Below are positions 27,073 through 35,569 of a DNA stretch of 64,000 nucleotides, in pieces. This stretch comes from Delftia sp. PS-11 (GTDB taxonomy: Bacteria > Pseudomonadota > Gammaproteobacteria > Burkholderiales > Burkholderiaceae_C), in assembly GCF_029870285.1 (NCBI RefSeq), contig NZ_JACSYA010000028.1, forward strand, positions 7,121 through 71,120. The letters run 5' to 3'. The notes beneath the pieces are model-generated. The model was given only the letters and a program-made list of their open reading frames with translations, made no database searches and was not told where the DNA came from. The stretch's first letter is position 1. Each line of letters begins with the position of its first letter. A program made the translations under genes and the position numbers.

Positions 27073-28688
27073 TCACCGCCCTCCTGCCGACCACAGGCTG
27101 TCGGGCGCCCCTTGGCCGGGCGCCCCTGAGCCGGGCGCCAGATGCCAGACGCGCCGCGCCGTGGCCCGGGCCATCGCCGCCAGGCACAGCGCGCCGGCCA
27201 GGGCTGTGCCGTCCACCCCCGGCATCGCAGGCGGCCCGGCCTGTGCCCACGGTCCCGGCACGGGCGCCAGCCACAGCACCAGCGTGCTGGCTGCGATGGC
27301 AGCCGTGGCCGCAGCGGCCAGCCACAGCAGGTGCACTGCCGCCCGCGCAGCGCCGCGCCAAAACGCCCAGCACAGGGCGCCGGCAAAGACCAGGTAGTAG
27401 ATGGCCGCATGCCATGCGCCCGGGTCGTCCACCCGCCCGTGCAGCCACTTGCCTGCCGCAATGGTCAGGGACAGCCCCGCCACGCAGCCCAGGCATACGC
27501 CCACGGTGGCTGCGGCCAGCCACTGCGCGTCCCGGCGCTGCACGGGCCGTTCGCCGCCCGGGCGCTGGCGCCTGCGGCGGGTTTCCAGCCACAGCAGGTT
27601 GCCGCTGTAAAACAGCCAGGCGCCCGCCAGCGCCAGCACAAAGTACATCCACCGCACCAGCATGCCGCCAAAGCTGCCCAGGTGCAGTGCAAAAAAACTG
27701 TCCACCAGGGTCTGCGCGGCACCGTCAGATCGTCCTGCACCACCCGCCCGCTGTAGGGGTCCAGGGTCACGGCCATCTGCCGGGCCAGGGCCGCCGGGTC
27801 CGTGCCGTACACAGTCACGCTGGCATCGGCGCCGGCCACATCGTGGTAGTCCAGCGCCTGGGGCACGAAGGTGGCCGACAGCGCCTGCGCCAGGGCCAGC
27901 AGTTCCTGCGGCGGCTGCAGGGCGGCCGGGTCGCGCGCAGCAGCAGGGGCAGGTCCGGATGCGGGCTCCGGGGCCACCGCCGCAGCAGGCGTGCCGTGGA
28001 TGAGCCAGTCCTGTGCGTCGTAGATCCGGTCATGGAAGGCGAACGCCACCGAGGTCAATGCCATGACCAGATGGAACGGCAGGCTGACGATGCCGGTCAC
28101 GTTGTGCGCATCCAGCCACATGCGCTTGAGATTGCCGCCCAGGCGCAGCGCGAAAAAGTCCCTGGTCAGCGTGGGCAGCAGCACGATCACACCCGACACC
28201 AGCGCCAGCGTGTACAGCACGGCCACCACGCCCATGACAGAGAGGGTGAAGCCGTTGACCACGGGCAGGCCGACCACGGCATGCAGCGTGTAGATGAGCT
28301 GCGCCAGCCCGCCCTCCGGGTCCGGCGCAATGCGCACGATGCCGTCCACCCCCAGCGTGGCCGCGAAAGAGCGCGGCGGCCCCTGGCCATCTGGCGCGGG
28401 CTCATTCCAGCGCATGCGGGCCATGCCGCCGCCTGTGGAGGCCAGCGCGATCTCAAACGACTCCCCCGCCTGGGGCCGCTCGCGCAGCACGCCCTGAATC
28501 AGGCCGGGCAGCCGGTCCGGGACGGTGCCGCCTGCGGCCGTGGCGGGCGGCACCGCCCACTGGCCGATCTGGTCCTTGAACAGGGTCAGCGCCCCCGCAT
28601 AGAAGGCGATGAACAGCGCCATGCCGGCGACGATGCCGGTCCAGGTATGGACGCTCTTGTAGAGGCGGATGATGTCGGTGCGGATCAT
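27073..28688 (-). pseudogene. PepSY-domain membrane protein, frameshifted
   Basis: The N-terminal part, from MIRTDIIRLYKSVHTWTGIV at 28688 to about 27720, encodes PepSY-associated membrane helices, a conserved LDAHNVTGIVSLPFHLVMAL block and a linker. The frame then breaks. The continuing protein, VDSFFALHLGSFGGMLVRWM to a stop at 27073, is in another frame. Inserting one base near 27714-27721 joins DLTVP to AQTLVDSFF and restores a normal protein of about 538 residues. In the first frame the reading runs on as Cys/Trp-rich nonsense to 27465. PepSY membrane proteins next to TonB receptors are thought to reduce or release iron from siderophores. This is either a true knockout or a sequencing error. 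Confidence 0.85.
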
Positions 28689-28975
28689 GGCGGTGCCCCC
28701 AAGGCCCAGACGCCCCAGGCCAGCCCGTTGGCCAGTCCCAGCCACAGCCAGGCGCGCCAGCCATCGCGCCACAGGAAAGCCAAGGCCAGCGCCGCCATCC
28801 AGACCGGCACCACCAGCCACATGGCAAGCTGGGCCCGGATGCCGGGCTCCAGCCCGGTGGCAGCCTGCACGAACAGGCCGCTGGCGCCCAGCGCCAGCGT
28901 ACCGCCGAGCACGGCGCCCGCCAGGCTCTTGGCCAGCCAGTCGCGGCGGATGGGCATTGGCTTTGCTGCAGCCAC
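28685..28975 (-). CDS. DUF3649-like small membrane protein of iron-uptake operon
   Basis: 96 residues, three hydrophobic helices, opening with RRDWLAKSLAGAVLGGTLAL, the pattern of DUF3649 proteins found next to PepSY and DUF3325 genes in iron-uptake operons. Start is GTG 28975, with an ATG at 28957 as alternative. The stop overlaps the PepSY ATG by four bases. Function unknown; presumably an inner-membrane part of the same system. Confidence 0.7.
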   Translation of the reverse strand: MAAAKPMPIRRDWLAKSLAGAVLGGTLALGASGLFVQAATGLEPGIRAQLAMWLVVPVWMAALALAFLWRDGWRAWLWLGLANGLAWGVWALGAPP

Positions 28976-28976
28976 G

Positions 28977-29246
28977 TCAGCGCCCCCGCATCCAGGCGCA
29001 TCCTGCGCCCAGCCAGGGCAGCAGCGTCCACAGCAGCATCAGCCAGGTGGCCCAGGTGAACACCGCCGCCACGGCCTGCATGGACTGGAGCAGGCAGGCC
29101 ATGCCAGCGGCCAGCAGGCCCGTGCCGGCCAGGCGCGCAGGCCGTGCAGGCCAGGCGTGCGCGCGCCACGACTGGTGGGGCGAGGACAGGTAGATGCTGA
29201 CGCAGCCCGCCAGCGCCAGCAGCAGCCCCGGGGCGGCCATGTCCAT
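28977..29246 (-). CDS. DUF3325-like small membrane protein of iron-uptake operon
   Basis: 89 residues from ATG 29246 (a second ATG at 29240). Helices include LLLALAGCVSIYLSSPHQSW, the DUF3325 opening, and VFTWATWLMLLWTLLPWLGAG near the end. It lies five bases after the TonB receptor stop and one base before the DUF3649 start, so the operon is tightly packed. Function unknown; the TonB receptor/DUF3325/DUF3649/PepSY order is a recurring set in beta- and gammaproteobacteria. Confidence 0.7.
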   Translation of the reverse strand: MDMAAPGLLLALAGCVSIYLSSPHQSWRAHAWPARPARLAGTGLLAAGMACLLQSMQAVAAVFTWATWLMLLWTLLPWLGAGCAWMRGR

Positions 29247-29251
29247 AGGGC

Positions 29252-31831
29252 CTACCACCGCCCGGTGAAGGTCAGGCTGACCTGGCGCTGCAGAGCCCAG
29301 TTGCAGCTCCACAGCCCTCCGCAGGCCGGCACATAGCGCCGGTTGGTGAGATTGCTGACGTTGAGCGCCAGTTCGCTGTCGCGCAGCGCTGGCGAGACCA
29401 CGCCCAGCAGCATGGAAAGACGCGCATCAAACACCGTGTGCGATGGGATCGCCATGGCCGCATACCCGCCACCGGGCTGGCCGACATCGCCATTGCGCGT
29501 CGCGCCCACGTAGCGCACGCCGCCGCCGAGGACCATGCCGCGCAGCGCATGCTGTGCGCCAAAGGTGTAGTCCAGCCAGACCGATGCCTGGTGGCGCGGC
29601 ACGAACAGCAGCGGCTGGCCCAGTTCCTCGGGGACCTCGGACTGCAGGACCCGGGTATCCAGGTAGGTATAGGCGCCGATGACCGACCAGTTGCGGTGGA
29701 TGCGCCCCTTCATCTCCAGCTCCAGCCCGCGCGAGCGGGCCAGGCCGGTCTGCACCTGCTCCGGAAAGCCGTTGACAGGGTCGTCCGTGAGGCGGTTCTT
29801 CTGGCGCAGGTCGAATGCAGCCAGGGTCAGCATCCAGTCCGGCCGTGGCTGCAGCTTCAGGCCCAGCTCCAGCTGCTTGCCGCGCATGGGCTTGAACGGC
29901 GCGCCATTGAAGTCCACGCCGGCCACCGGCTCGAACGAGGTGCTGTAGCTCATGTAAGGCGCCCAGATGCCTGCGTCGTACAGCAGGCCCATGCGGCCCG
30001 TGGTGGCGCTGTCGCGCTGGCCCAGGTCGAACACCTCGCCGTCCCGGCGGTGGCTGCTGCCGCTGACCCGCGCCCGGTCATGGCGAAGGCCGAGGGTGGA
30101 ATGCCAGCCCCGCCAGCGCATCTGGTGCTGCGCGTACAGGCCGGTCTGCCCCTGGCGGCTGCCGATGCCCGACAGGCGCTCGAAGCCGCCCACCGGCATG
30201 CCGTACTGCGGCGCATAGATGTCGAGCACGCCATCGCTGGCGGTCGGCCCCACCGTGGCCGTGTCCCGCTGGGCGGTGAACCGGTCCTGGTAATAGTCCA
30301 GCCCCAGCAGGGTGGTGTGCCGCGCCTGACCGGCGTCCAGCGTCCACTGCAGCCGCGTATCGCTGGCCAGCGCGCGTGCCTTGCCCCGGCCCCAGGTGGC
30401 GTAGCGGCGAATGCTGCGCCAGTCCCAGCCGCCATCGGCCGGGTCGGGGTCGGAGTACATATCGCTTTGCACCGTCTGGAAGTCCGTCCTGAGGCGCTGC
30501 AGGCGGCTTTCGTGGTGCAGCATCAGGGCGCTGGTCAGCGCATACTCCAGGGACAGCCCCGCCATGCCCTGGTCGCGGTCGAAGCGGTCGAACCCGGGCT
30601 CGCCGGGGTTGCGCGACACCGGCAGGCGGCCGTTGGGGTTGGGCCACAGCGTGCCATAGGCAGGCAGCCACAGGGCATCGTTGCCGCCCCTGTCCCGCTG
30701 AAGGCTGGCCCACAGCCGCAGCGTGCCGCGCCGCGCCAGATCCAGTTGCACCGAAGGCGCCAGCAGCTGGCGCCCGCGCCGCACGAAGTCCACCTGGCTG
30801 CCGCTGCGGCTGTCCAGCGCCAGCAGGCGCCAGGCGGCCTGGTCCTGCCCGCCAAAGCGGCCATTCAGATCCAGACCCATGCGCCGCTGCCCATAGCTGC
30901 CCAGCGTGAACTCCGCGCTTTGCTGCGCGCCCTCGTCGCCCGCGCGCTTGGTGGACAGATGGGCCATGCCGCCGGGCACCATCTGTCCGTAGAGCGCCGC
31001 CGCCGGGCCCTTGAGAATCTCGATGCGGTTGAGCAGATAGGGATCGACCTGGGGCCGGGTCCAGTTGTTGCCTGCGCCCGCGCCGCCGTCGAGCCGCAGG
31101 CCATTGAGCCAGGTAACCGAGCCCGCGCTGAAGCCGCGCAGGGCCAGCGTATCGAAGCGCGAATCCACGCCCTCGTACTCCGAGGAAACGCCGGCGCTGT
31201 AGCGCAGCGCCTCGGTCAGGCTGCGCGTGGCCTGGGCTTCGATCTGGTGCTGGGTGACAACGGACAGCGAGGCCGGCGTGGTGAACAGGGACTGATCGGT
31301 CTTGCTGGCGGTGGCGCTGCGCTCGGCCAGATACCCATTGGCCGGGCCGGTGGCGCTCTCGCGCGGGGTGGACACCGTCACCGTGGGCAGCGTGGCAGGC
31401 GCCAAGGACGCGGCAGTGGAAGCCGGCGGTGCCGCCACCGTCGCTGTGGACATGGCCTGCAGCGCATAGCGGCCATGGCCCAGGGCCTGGGCCTGCAGGC
31501 CTGTGCCGGCCAGCAGCGCATCGAGCGCGCCTGCGGGCGTGAAGCGGCCTTGCACGCCAGGGCTGCTGCGGCCCCGGGCCAGCGCAGCACTGCCCGACAG
31601 CAGCAGGCCCGACTCGGACAGGAAGCGCATCAGCACCGTGTCCAGGGGACCGGCGGGAATGCGGTAGCTTCGCTGGTCCCCGGCTGCGTCCTGCTGCGCC
31701 GCAGCAGGCTGCGCCAGCGCATGGCCGCTCCATCCGGCGCTGGCGGCAAGGCTGCCCGCCAGCAGCAGGCCCGTGGCGGATGGAATGGAACGCAAGATGC
31801 GCGCACCCCCGCGCATTGGTGGACAAGGCAT
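29252..31831 (-). CDS. TonB-dependent siderophore receptor with signalling domain
   Basis: 859 residues. A signal peptide (IPSATGLLLAGSLAASAGWSGHALAQ) is followed by an STN signalling domain (RSYRIPAGPLDTVLMRFLSESG... FTPAGALDALLAGTGLQAQAL), as in FecA-type transducers. The plug domain (SLFTTPASLSVVTQHQIEAQ, then TLALRGFSAGSVTWLNGLR) and a 22-strand barrel ending in aromatic F-T-G-R-W complete it. The STN domain and the adjacent fecI/fecR genes show that ligand binding is signalled to the anti-sigma factor. The ATG at 31831 has GAGGG upstream and gives a proper signal peptide. Ligand: probably a ferric siderophore; identity unknown. Confidence 0.92.
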   Translation of the reverse strand: MPCPPMRGGARILRSIPSATGLLLAGSLAASAGWSGHALAQPAAAQQDAAGDQRSYRIPAGPLDTVLMRFLSESGLLLSGSAALARGRSSPGVQGRFTPAGALDALLAGTGLQAQALGHGRYALQAMSTATVAAPPASTAASLAPATLPTVTVSTPRESATGPANGYLAERSATASKTDQSLFTTPASLSVVTQHQIEAQATRSLTEALRYSAGVSSEYEGVDSRFDTLALRGFSAGSVTWLNGLRLDGGAGAGNNWTRPQVDPYLLNRIEILKGPAAALYGQMVPGGMAHLSTKRAGDEGAQQSAEFTLGSYGQRRMGLDLNGRFGGQDQAAWRLLALDSRSGSQVDFVRRGRQLLAPSVQLDLARRGTLRLWASLQRDRGGNDALWLPAYGTLWPNPNGRLPVSRNPGEPGFDRFDRDQGMAGLSLEYALTSALMLHHESRLQRLRTDFQTVQSDMYSDPDPADGGWDWRSIRRYATWGRGKARALASDTRLQWTLDAGQARHTTLLGLDYYQDRFTAQRDTATVGPTASDGVLDIYAPQYGMPVGGFERLSGIGSRQGQTGLYAQHQMRWRGWHSTLGLRHDRARVSGSSHRRDGEVFDLGQRDSATTGRMGLLYDAGIWAPYMSYSTSFEPVAGVDFNGAPFKPMRGKQLELGLKLQPRPDWMLTLAAFDLRQKNRLTDDPVNGFPEQVQTGLARSRGLELEMKGRIHRNWSVIGAYTYLDTRVLQSEVPEELGQPLLFVPRHQASVWLDYTFGAQHALRGMVLGGGVRYVGATRNGDVGQPGGGYAAMAIPSHTVFDARLSMLLGVVSPALRDSELALNVSNLTNRRYVPACGGLWSCNWALQRQVSLTFTGRW

Positions 31832-31965
31832 GCCGACCCTCTTTTCTGTGATTGGTGGAAATCCGGTGGCGGGCAGGCGCTGCCTGCTCACTCCTGCCTG
31901 TGAACCGGATGAGCGGGGAAAATGCGGAAATGACATGGGCGCACGCCATGCGCCCGGGCCCGGAC

Positions 31966-32958
31966 CTAGCGCTCGGCAGGCCCGATCCGCGTCCACCCAG
32001 GCAAGGGATGCGCCACGCGGATGGGCAGTGCCCGCTCCAGCATGGCCAGCGCGCTCTCCACATCGTCCAGCGGATAGCTGCCAAGCACCGGCAGCTGCGC
32101 CACCTGCGGCGATACCTGCATGACGCCGTGGCGGTATCGGGCCAGCTCGGCAACGACCTCGCCCAGCGGCCTGTCATGCGCCAGCAAAATGCCGCGAGAC
32201 CAGGCCTCGCGCGCAGGATCGGCTGGCGCGCGTTCCTGCAGGCCCTGGGCATTGAAGCGCAGCTGCTGACCGGCCTCCACCAGCGCCATGGCGGCGCCAG
32301 CCGGAATAGAGGCACGCACCCGGCCCTCATACACGCTCAGCAGCGTGCTGCCGTTTGCCTCCAGGCGCACGCCGAACCGGGTGCCCAGCGCCTGCATGCG
32401 CCCGTGGGCCGTGTCCACGACCAGGGGACGCGCCGGATCGGCCGCCGTCTGCACCAATATCTCGCCCGCCAGCAGTTGCAGCCTGCGCAGGCTGGCGCCA
32501 TAGGCCTGGTCCACCGCGCTGGCGCTGCCCAGCCACAGGCGCGTGCCATCGGCCAGCAGGGTTTCGCGGCGCTCGCCGGTGGCGGTACGGTAGTCCGCCA
32601 GCCATGCGCCAGCCGGACCCAGGCGCCCCCATGCAGACCAGCCCAGAACACCCCCTCCCAGCGCAGCCACGGCCAGGCCCAGCAGCCTGCGACGCCGGGT
32701 GCGGCCCTGGCTGGCGGCAGGCAGGCAGTCCACGGCAAGGCGCGGCGCATCCTGGCTCTGCAACGGCGCAAAACGCTGGCCGACGCGCTCGGCCAGTTGC
32801 CATGCAGCACGATGGTCCTCGGCCTGCTGCAGCCAGCGCTGCCAGCCAGCCCGGTCCGCATCGGTGGCGTCGCCCGAGTACAGCAGCGCAAACCAGGCGG
32901 CGGCCTGCTCCATGGCCGCCTGTGGCGGCACCGCCTGGCCGGTCGCCGGCCTGTTCAC
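31966..32958 (-). CDS. FecR-family anti-sigma/transmembrane signal protein
   Basis: 330 residues starting at GTG 32958, whose bases overlap the sigma-factor stop (GTGA). A cytoplasmic DUF4880-type segment (AAAWFALLYSGDATDADRAG, WQRWLQQAEDHRAAW) is followed by an Arg-rich stop and one membrane helix (LLGLAVAALGGGVLGW, near residue 100) and the periplasmic FecR domain (YRTATGERRETLLADGTRLW, GSASAVDQAY). It relays ligand binding at the TonB receptor to the ECF sigma factor. Confidence 0.92.
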   Translation of the reverse strand: MNRPATGQAVPPQAAMEQAAAWFALLYSGDATDADRAGWQRWLQQAEDHRAAWQLAERVGQRFAPLQSQDAPRLAVDCLPAASQGRTRRRRLLGLAVAALGGGVLGWSAWGRLGPAGAWLADYRTATGERRETLLADGTRLWLGSASAVDQAYGASLRRLQLLAGEILVQTAADPARPLVVDTAHGRMQALGTRFGVRLEANGSTLLSVYEGRVRASIPAGAAMALVEAGQQLRFNAQGLQERAPADPAREAWSRGILLAHDRPLGEVVAELARYRHGVMQVSPQVAQLPVLGSYPLDDVESALAMLERALPIRVAHPLPGWTRIGPAER

Positions 32959-33497
32959 GGCAGCGCCGTTCCGTGGTGCACCAGCTGGCGGGCTTCCAGC
33001 TGCATGCAGTGGAGCATGGCCTGCGTGATGTAGTGGCGCACCATGCGCGAGGACACGCCCAGTTCGCCCGCAACCTCCTGGTGCGTCATGCCGCACGCCG
33101 CCGTCAGGACAAAGGCGCGGGCAACCCTGGGCGCGAGCTGGCGCAGCATGGCATCGATCTCGTACAGCGCCTGCAGCACCGACGCCTGCTGCTCGGCCGA
33201 CGGCGCATGCGCCTCGGGCTGTTGCGCCAGCGTTTGCAGCCATGCGCGCTCGATCTCGCGGTGGCGCCACAGATCGATGCACAGGCCATTGGCCACGGTA
33301 CGCAGATAGGCCCGCGCCTGCTGGCTGCTGTCAAAGCACCGGGGACGCTGCACCAGCCGTATGAAGGTGTCGTGCGCCAGATCCGACGCATCGGCCCTGT
33401 CGCCCAGCCTGCGGCGCAGCCAGCCCCTGAGCCAGTCGTGGTGGTCTGCGTACAAATTCTCGACGTGCTGCCGGAGCACGGGCTCTGCGGTATCCAA
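32955..33497 (-). CDS. ECF sigma factor, FecI type
   Basis: 180 residues. Region 2 (HHDWLRGWLRRRLGDRADASDLAHDTFIRL) and region 4 (ALYEIDAMLRQLAPRVARAF, MTHQEVAGELGVSSRMVRHYITQAM) are those of iron-starvation FecI-like sigma factors. Translation probably starts at TTG 33497, because AGGAAGG lies five bases before it and no ATG fits. It should turn on the receptor operon when the STN receptor is loaded, and head the whole leftward operon to macB. Confidence 0.9.
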   Translation of the reverse strand: MDTAEPVLRQHVENLYADHHDWLRGWLRRRLGDRADASDLAHDTFIRLVQRPRCFDSSQQARAYLRTVANGLCIDLWRHREIERAWLQTLAQQPEAHAPSAEQQASVLQALYEIDAMLRQLAPRVARAFVLTAACGMTHQEVAGELGVSSRMVRHYITQAMLHCMQLEARQLVHHGTALP

Positions 33498-33539
33498 GAT
33501 GCCCTTCCTGCGCGCGATAGCCTGAGGATGGACAGGCGC

Positions 33540-33570
33540 AATACAAATAGGAATCAGTCCATTGTATGGA
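33540..33570 (-). promoter_or_regulatory. Possible Fur site and dyad before the sigma-factor gene
   Basis: AT-rich TGATTCCTATTTGTATT (leftward, 33540-33556) partly resembles a Fur box, and it adjoins a perfect palindrome TCCAT-TGT-ATGGA at 33558-33570. The position about 45-70 bases before the TTG start suits iron-dependent control. Resemblance to the Fur consensus is only partial. Confidence 0.35.
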
Positions 33571-33682
33571 TTTCGGCCACCCGTACAAGCCTGGATAGCG
33601 CGTGCTGCGCTGCCCGGCGTGGCACGGCACAATCGCTGCCTCGGGCCGGTGCCAGCGCCGGCCGCTACCTGCAAAGCCCGCC

Positions 33683-34519
33683 GTGTCCGAACCGTCCCCC
33701 GCCGCCTCTCCCTCTGCGCCTTCTGGCGTACCGACCGACTACGACGCCTTCCTGCGTGCCCATGTCCTGAGCCAGCCCATCAGCATCCAGCGCCATGACC
33801 GGGGCGACGAAACCATCTGGGTCAAGCGCGCAGGCGCCAGCAACCCGGCCTGGCGCTACCGGGCGCTGGCCCTGCTGGCCGCAGGCCTGCGCCTGCCTGT
33901 ACTGCGGCCTGTGCCCAACCCCGGCGGGCACGAGGCCCTGCGCACCGAAGTGCGGCGCCTGCGCCAGCTGGAGCGGCGCGGCCTGCGCGTGCCCGCCGTG
34001 CTGGCCGAGTGCGAGCATGGCTTTGCCATGCGCCACCTGGGGCGCCCCGGTGTGGAAGCGCCCTCGCTGGGCAATGCCATGGAAGCCGCCCTGTCCCAGG
34101 GCGGCGAGGCCACGCTGGCGCTGTGGCGCCAGGGCCTGCAGGCGCTGCGCCAGGTGCATGACAGCGGCGACTGCCTGAGCCAGGCCTTCGCGCGCAACAT
34201 GGTCTGCTGCGCCGATGGCGTGATCGGCTTCATCGACTTCGAGGACGACCCTGCTGCCCATCTGCCCCTGCCCCTGTGCCATGTGCGCGACGCCCTGTGC
34301 TATGCCCACTCCACCGCCTGGATACTGCACCAGGCCGGCGCGCAACAGGCCGCACGGGCGGCCTGGCAGGACTTCACACAATCCATGGCCCCGCAGGCGC
34401 GCGCCCTGCTGGCGCGCACCGTGGCACAGATGGGCTGGGTGCGCCGCCTGCCCGAAAGCCGCCGCCTGGGCCGCGACATGCAGCGCCTGCGCATGGCGTA
34501 CTCGCTGGTGACGCCATAA
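33683..34519 (+). CDS. Kinase-fold protein (Kdo kinase/phosphotransferase-like)
   Basis: 278 residues from GTG 33683; a GTG at 33602 is in frame but adds low-complexity sequence. The order of motifs recalls the protein-kinase-like fold: an N-lobe strand with a Lys (ETIWVKRAG), an Arg/Glu helix (EALRTEVRRLRQLERRGLRVP), a catalytic-loop region (LRQVHDSGDCLSQAFARNMV with Asn) and a DFG-like IDFEDDP. The usual HGD of phosphotransferases is not clear, so activity is uncertain. Similar single-gene kinases phosphorylate lipopolysaccharide sugars or small molecules. Convergent with the IclR gene across a tandem repeat. Confidence 0.6.
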   Translation: MSEPSPAASPSAPSGVPTDYDAFLRAHVLSQPISIQRHDRGDETIWVKRAGASNPAWRYRALALLAAGLRLPVLRPVPNPGGHEALRTEVRRLRQLERRGLRVPAVLAECEHGFAMRHLGRPGVEAPSLGNAMEAALSQGGEATLALWRQGLQALRQVHDSGDCLSQAFARNMVCCADGVIGFIDFEDDPAAHLPLPLCHVRDALCYAHSTAWILHQAGAQQAARAAWQDFTQSMAPQARALLARTVAQMGWVRRLPESRRLGRDMQRLRMAYSLVTP

Positions 34520-34586
34520 CGGACGCCGTGTAACGGACGCCGTGTAACGGGCGACGTGCAACGGGCGCCGTGCAACGGACGCCGTT
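34517..34586. repeat. Five imperfect 14-bp tandem repeats between convergent genes
   Basis: Units at 34517, 34531, 34545, 34559 and 34573 follow TAACGGACGCCGTG with one to three changes; the fifth ends in T. Each unit contains the dyad ACGG-N3-CCGT. The array fills the gap exactly: the first unit begins with the stop codon of the kinase-like gene and the last reaches the stop codon of the IclR gene. Confidence 0.95.
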
Positions 34587-35410
34587 CAGGCCGGCGCCAG
34601 ATACCCCAGGGATGCACTGACCCGCGCGGCCTCGGCGCAGACGGCCCGGGCCACCGTGCCCTGCGGGTCCGGGTCGAAGCCGCCGCTGGCGCCCAGCGCG
34701 CAGAGCACGGCCGCCACATGGCCGGTGTAGTCGCGCAGCGGCGCCGCCACGGCGCTGATGCCGGGCAGGTTGAGGTCGCGCACCGCAGCGCAGCCGGCTG
34801 CGCGGATTTCGCGGCGCAGCGTGCCCAGGGGATCTGCCGCGTCCAGCAGCGCGCGGCGCTCTGCCGGCGCGGCGGCCAGCTCCTGCGCCAGCAGCGCATC
34901 GGCGCGGGCGTCATCGTCCATGAAGGCGAAAAAGGCCCGCCCGGTGGCCGACCACAGCAGTGACATCACCGAGCCCACGCGCACATTGACGGTGACCGGC
35001 AGCCCCGGCTCCTCGAAGCGCACGATGGTCGGCCCCAGATTGCCCATCACGGCCACGAAGCTGGTGACCTGCAAGGCCTCGCGCAAATGCAGCAGCGCAG
35101 GCTCGGCCAGGCGGATAGGGTCGGACTGGCGCATGGCGGCCAGCCCCACGCGGATGGCCTCGGCCGCCAGCGCGTACTGCGTGCCGCCCCGGTCCTGCTC
35201 TACCAGCCCCTCGGCCATCAGGCTGGCCAGATAGCGGTGCACCTTGGCCGGGCTTTCCTGCACCGCCGCGCCGATGGCCGTCAGGCTGGCGCGCCCGCCC
35301 AGCGTGGCCAGAGCCTTGAGCACGGCCAGGCAGGTCTCGGCAGCCTGCACGCGCTGGCGCCGCTCGCGTGGCAGGGGCTCGGGGGTCTCGGGCAGACGGG
35401 AAGCGGTCAT
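34586..35410 (-). CDS. IclR-family transcriptional regulator (next to TctC/P450)
   Basis: 274 residues. The winged helix (AAETCLAVLKALATLGGRASL, VQESPAKVHRYLASLMAEGLV) is followed by an IclR effector domain (RVGSVMSLLWSATGRAFFAF, RDLNLPGISAVAAPL). It is divergent from a TctC receptor and the CYP116B-type P450 and likely controls them through the palindrome at 35496-35508. Starts at ATG 35410. Confidence 0.9.
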   Translation of the reverse strand: MTASRLPETPEPLPRERRQRVQAAETCLAVLKALATLGGRASLTAIGAAVQESPAKVHRYLASLMAEGLVEQDRGGTQYALAAEAIRVGLAAMRQSDPIRLAEPALLHLREALQVTSFVAVMGNLGPTIVRFEEPGLPVTVNVRVGSVMSLLWSATGRAFFAFMDDDARADALLAQELAAAPAERRALLDAADPLGTLRREIRAAGCAAVRDLNLPGISAVAAPLRDYTGHVAAVLCALGASGGFDPDPQGTVARAVCAEAARVSASLGYLAPA

Positions 35411-35495
35411 GGCATCAGGGGGCCTGGCAAAGGCACCGGGTCAGGGGCTGCGGCGCATTGTGCCGCAGCTTGCGGGTAATCCCCGTCGGAACTTT

Positions 35496-35522
35496 TACGC
35501 AATGCGTAGAAAAATTACGCAA
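35496..35522. promoter_or_regulatory. Candidate IclR operator
   Basis: TACGCA-A-TGCGTA (35496-35508) is a perfect palindrome and a half site, TTACGCAA, follows at 35515-35522. They lie in a short AT-rich stretch between the divergent IclR and TctC genes, 60-75 bases before the TctC start. Binding by the adjacent IclR is inferred from position. Confidence 0.6.
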
Positions 35523-35569
35523 AACAAAACTGATCGGATGCCGTCCGAGCCTCACCGGAGACAAACCCC

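Noticed and set aside
34517..34586. CRISPR-like array
   Set aside because: Units are 14 bases and directly abutting with no spacers, and no cas genes are present.
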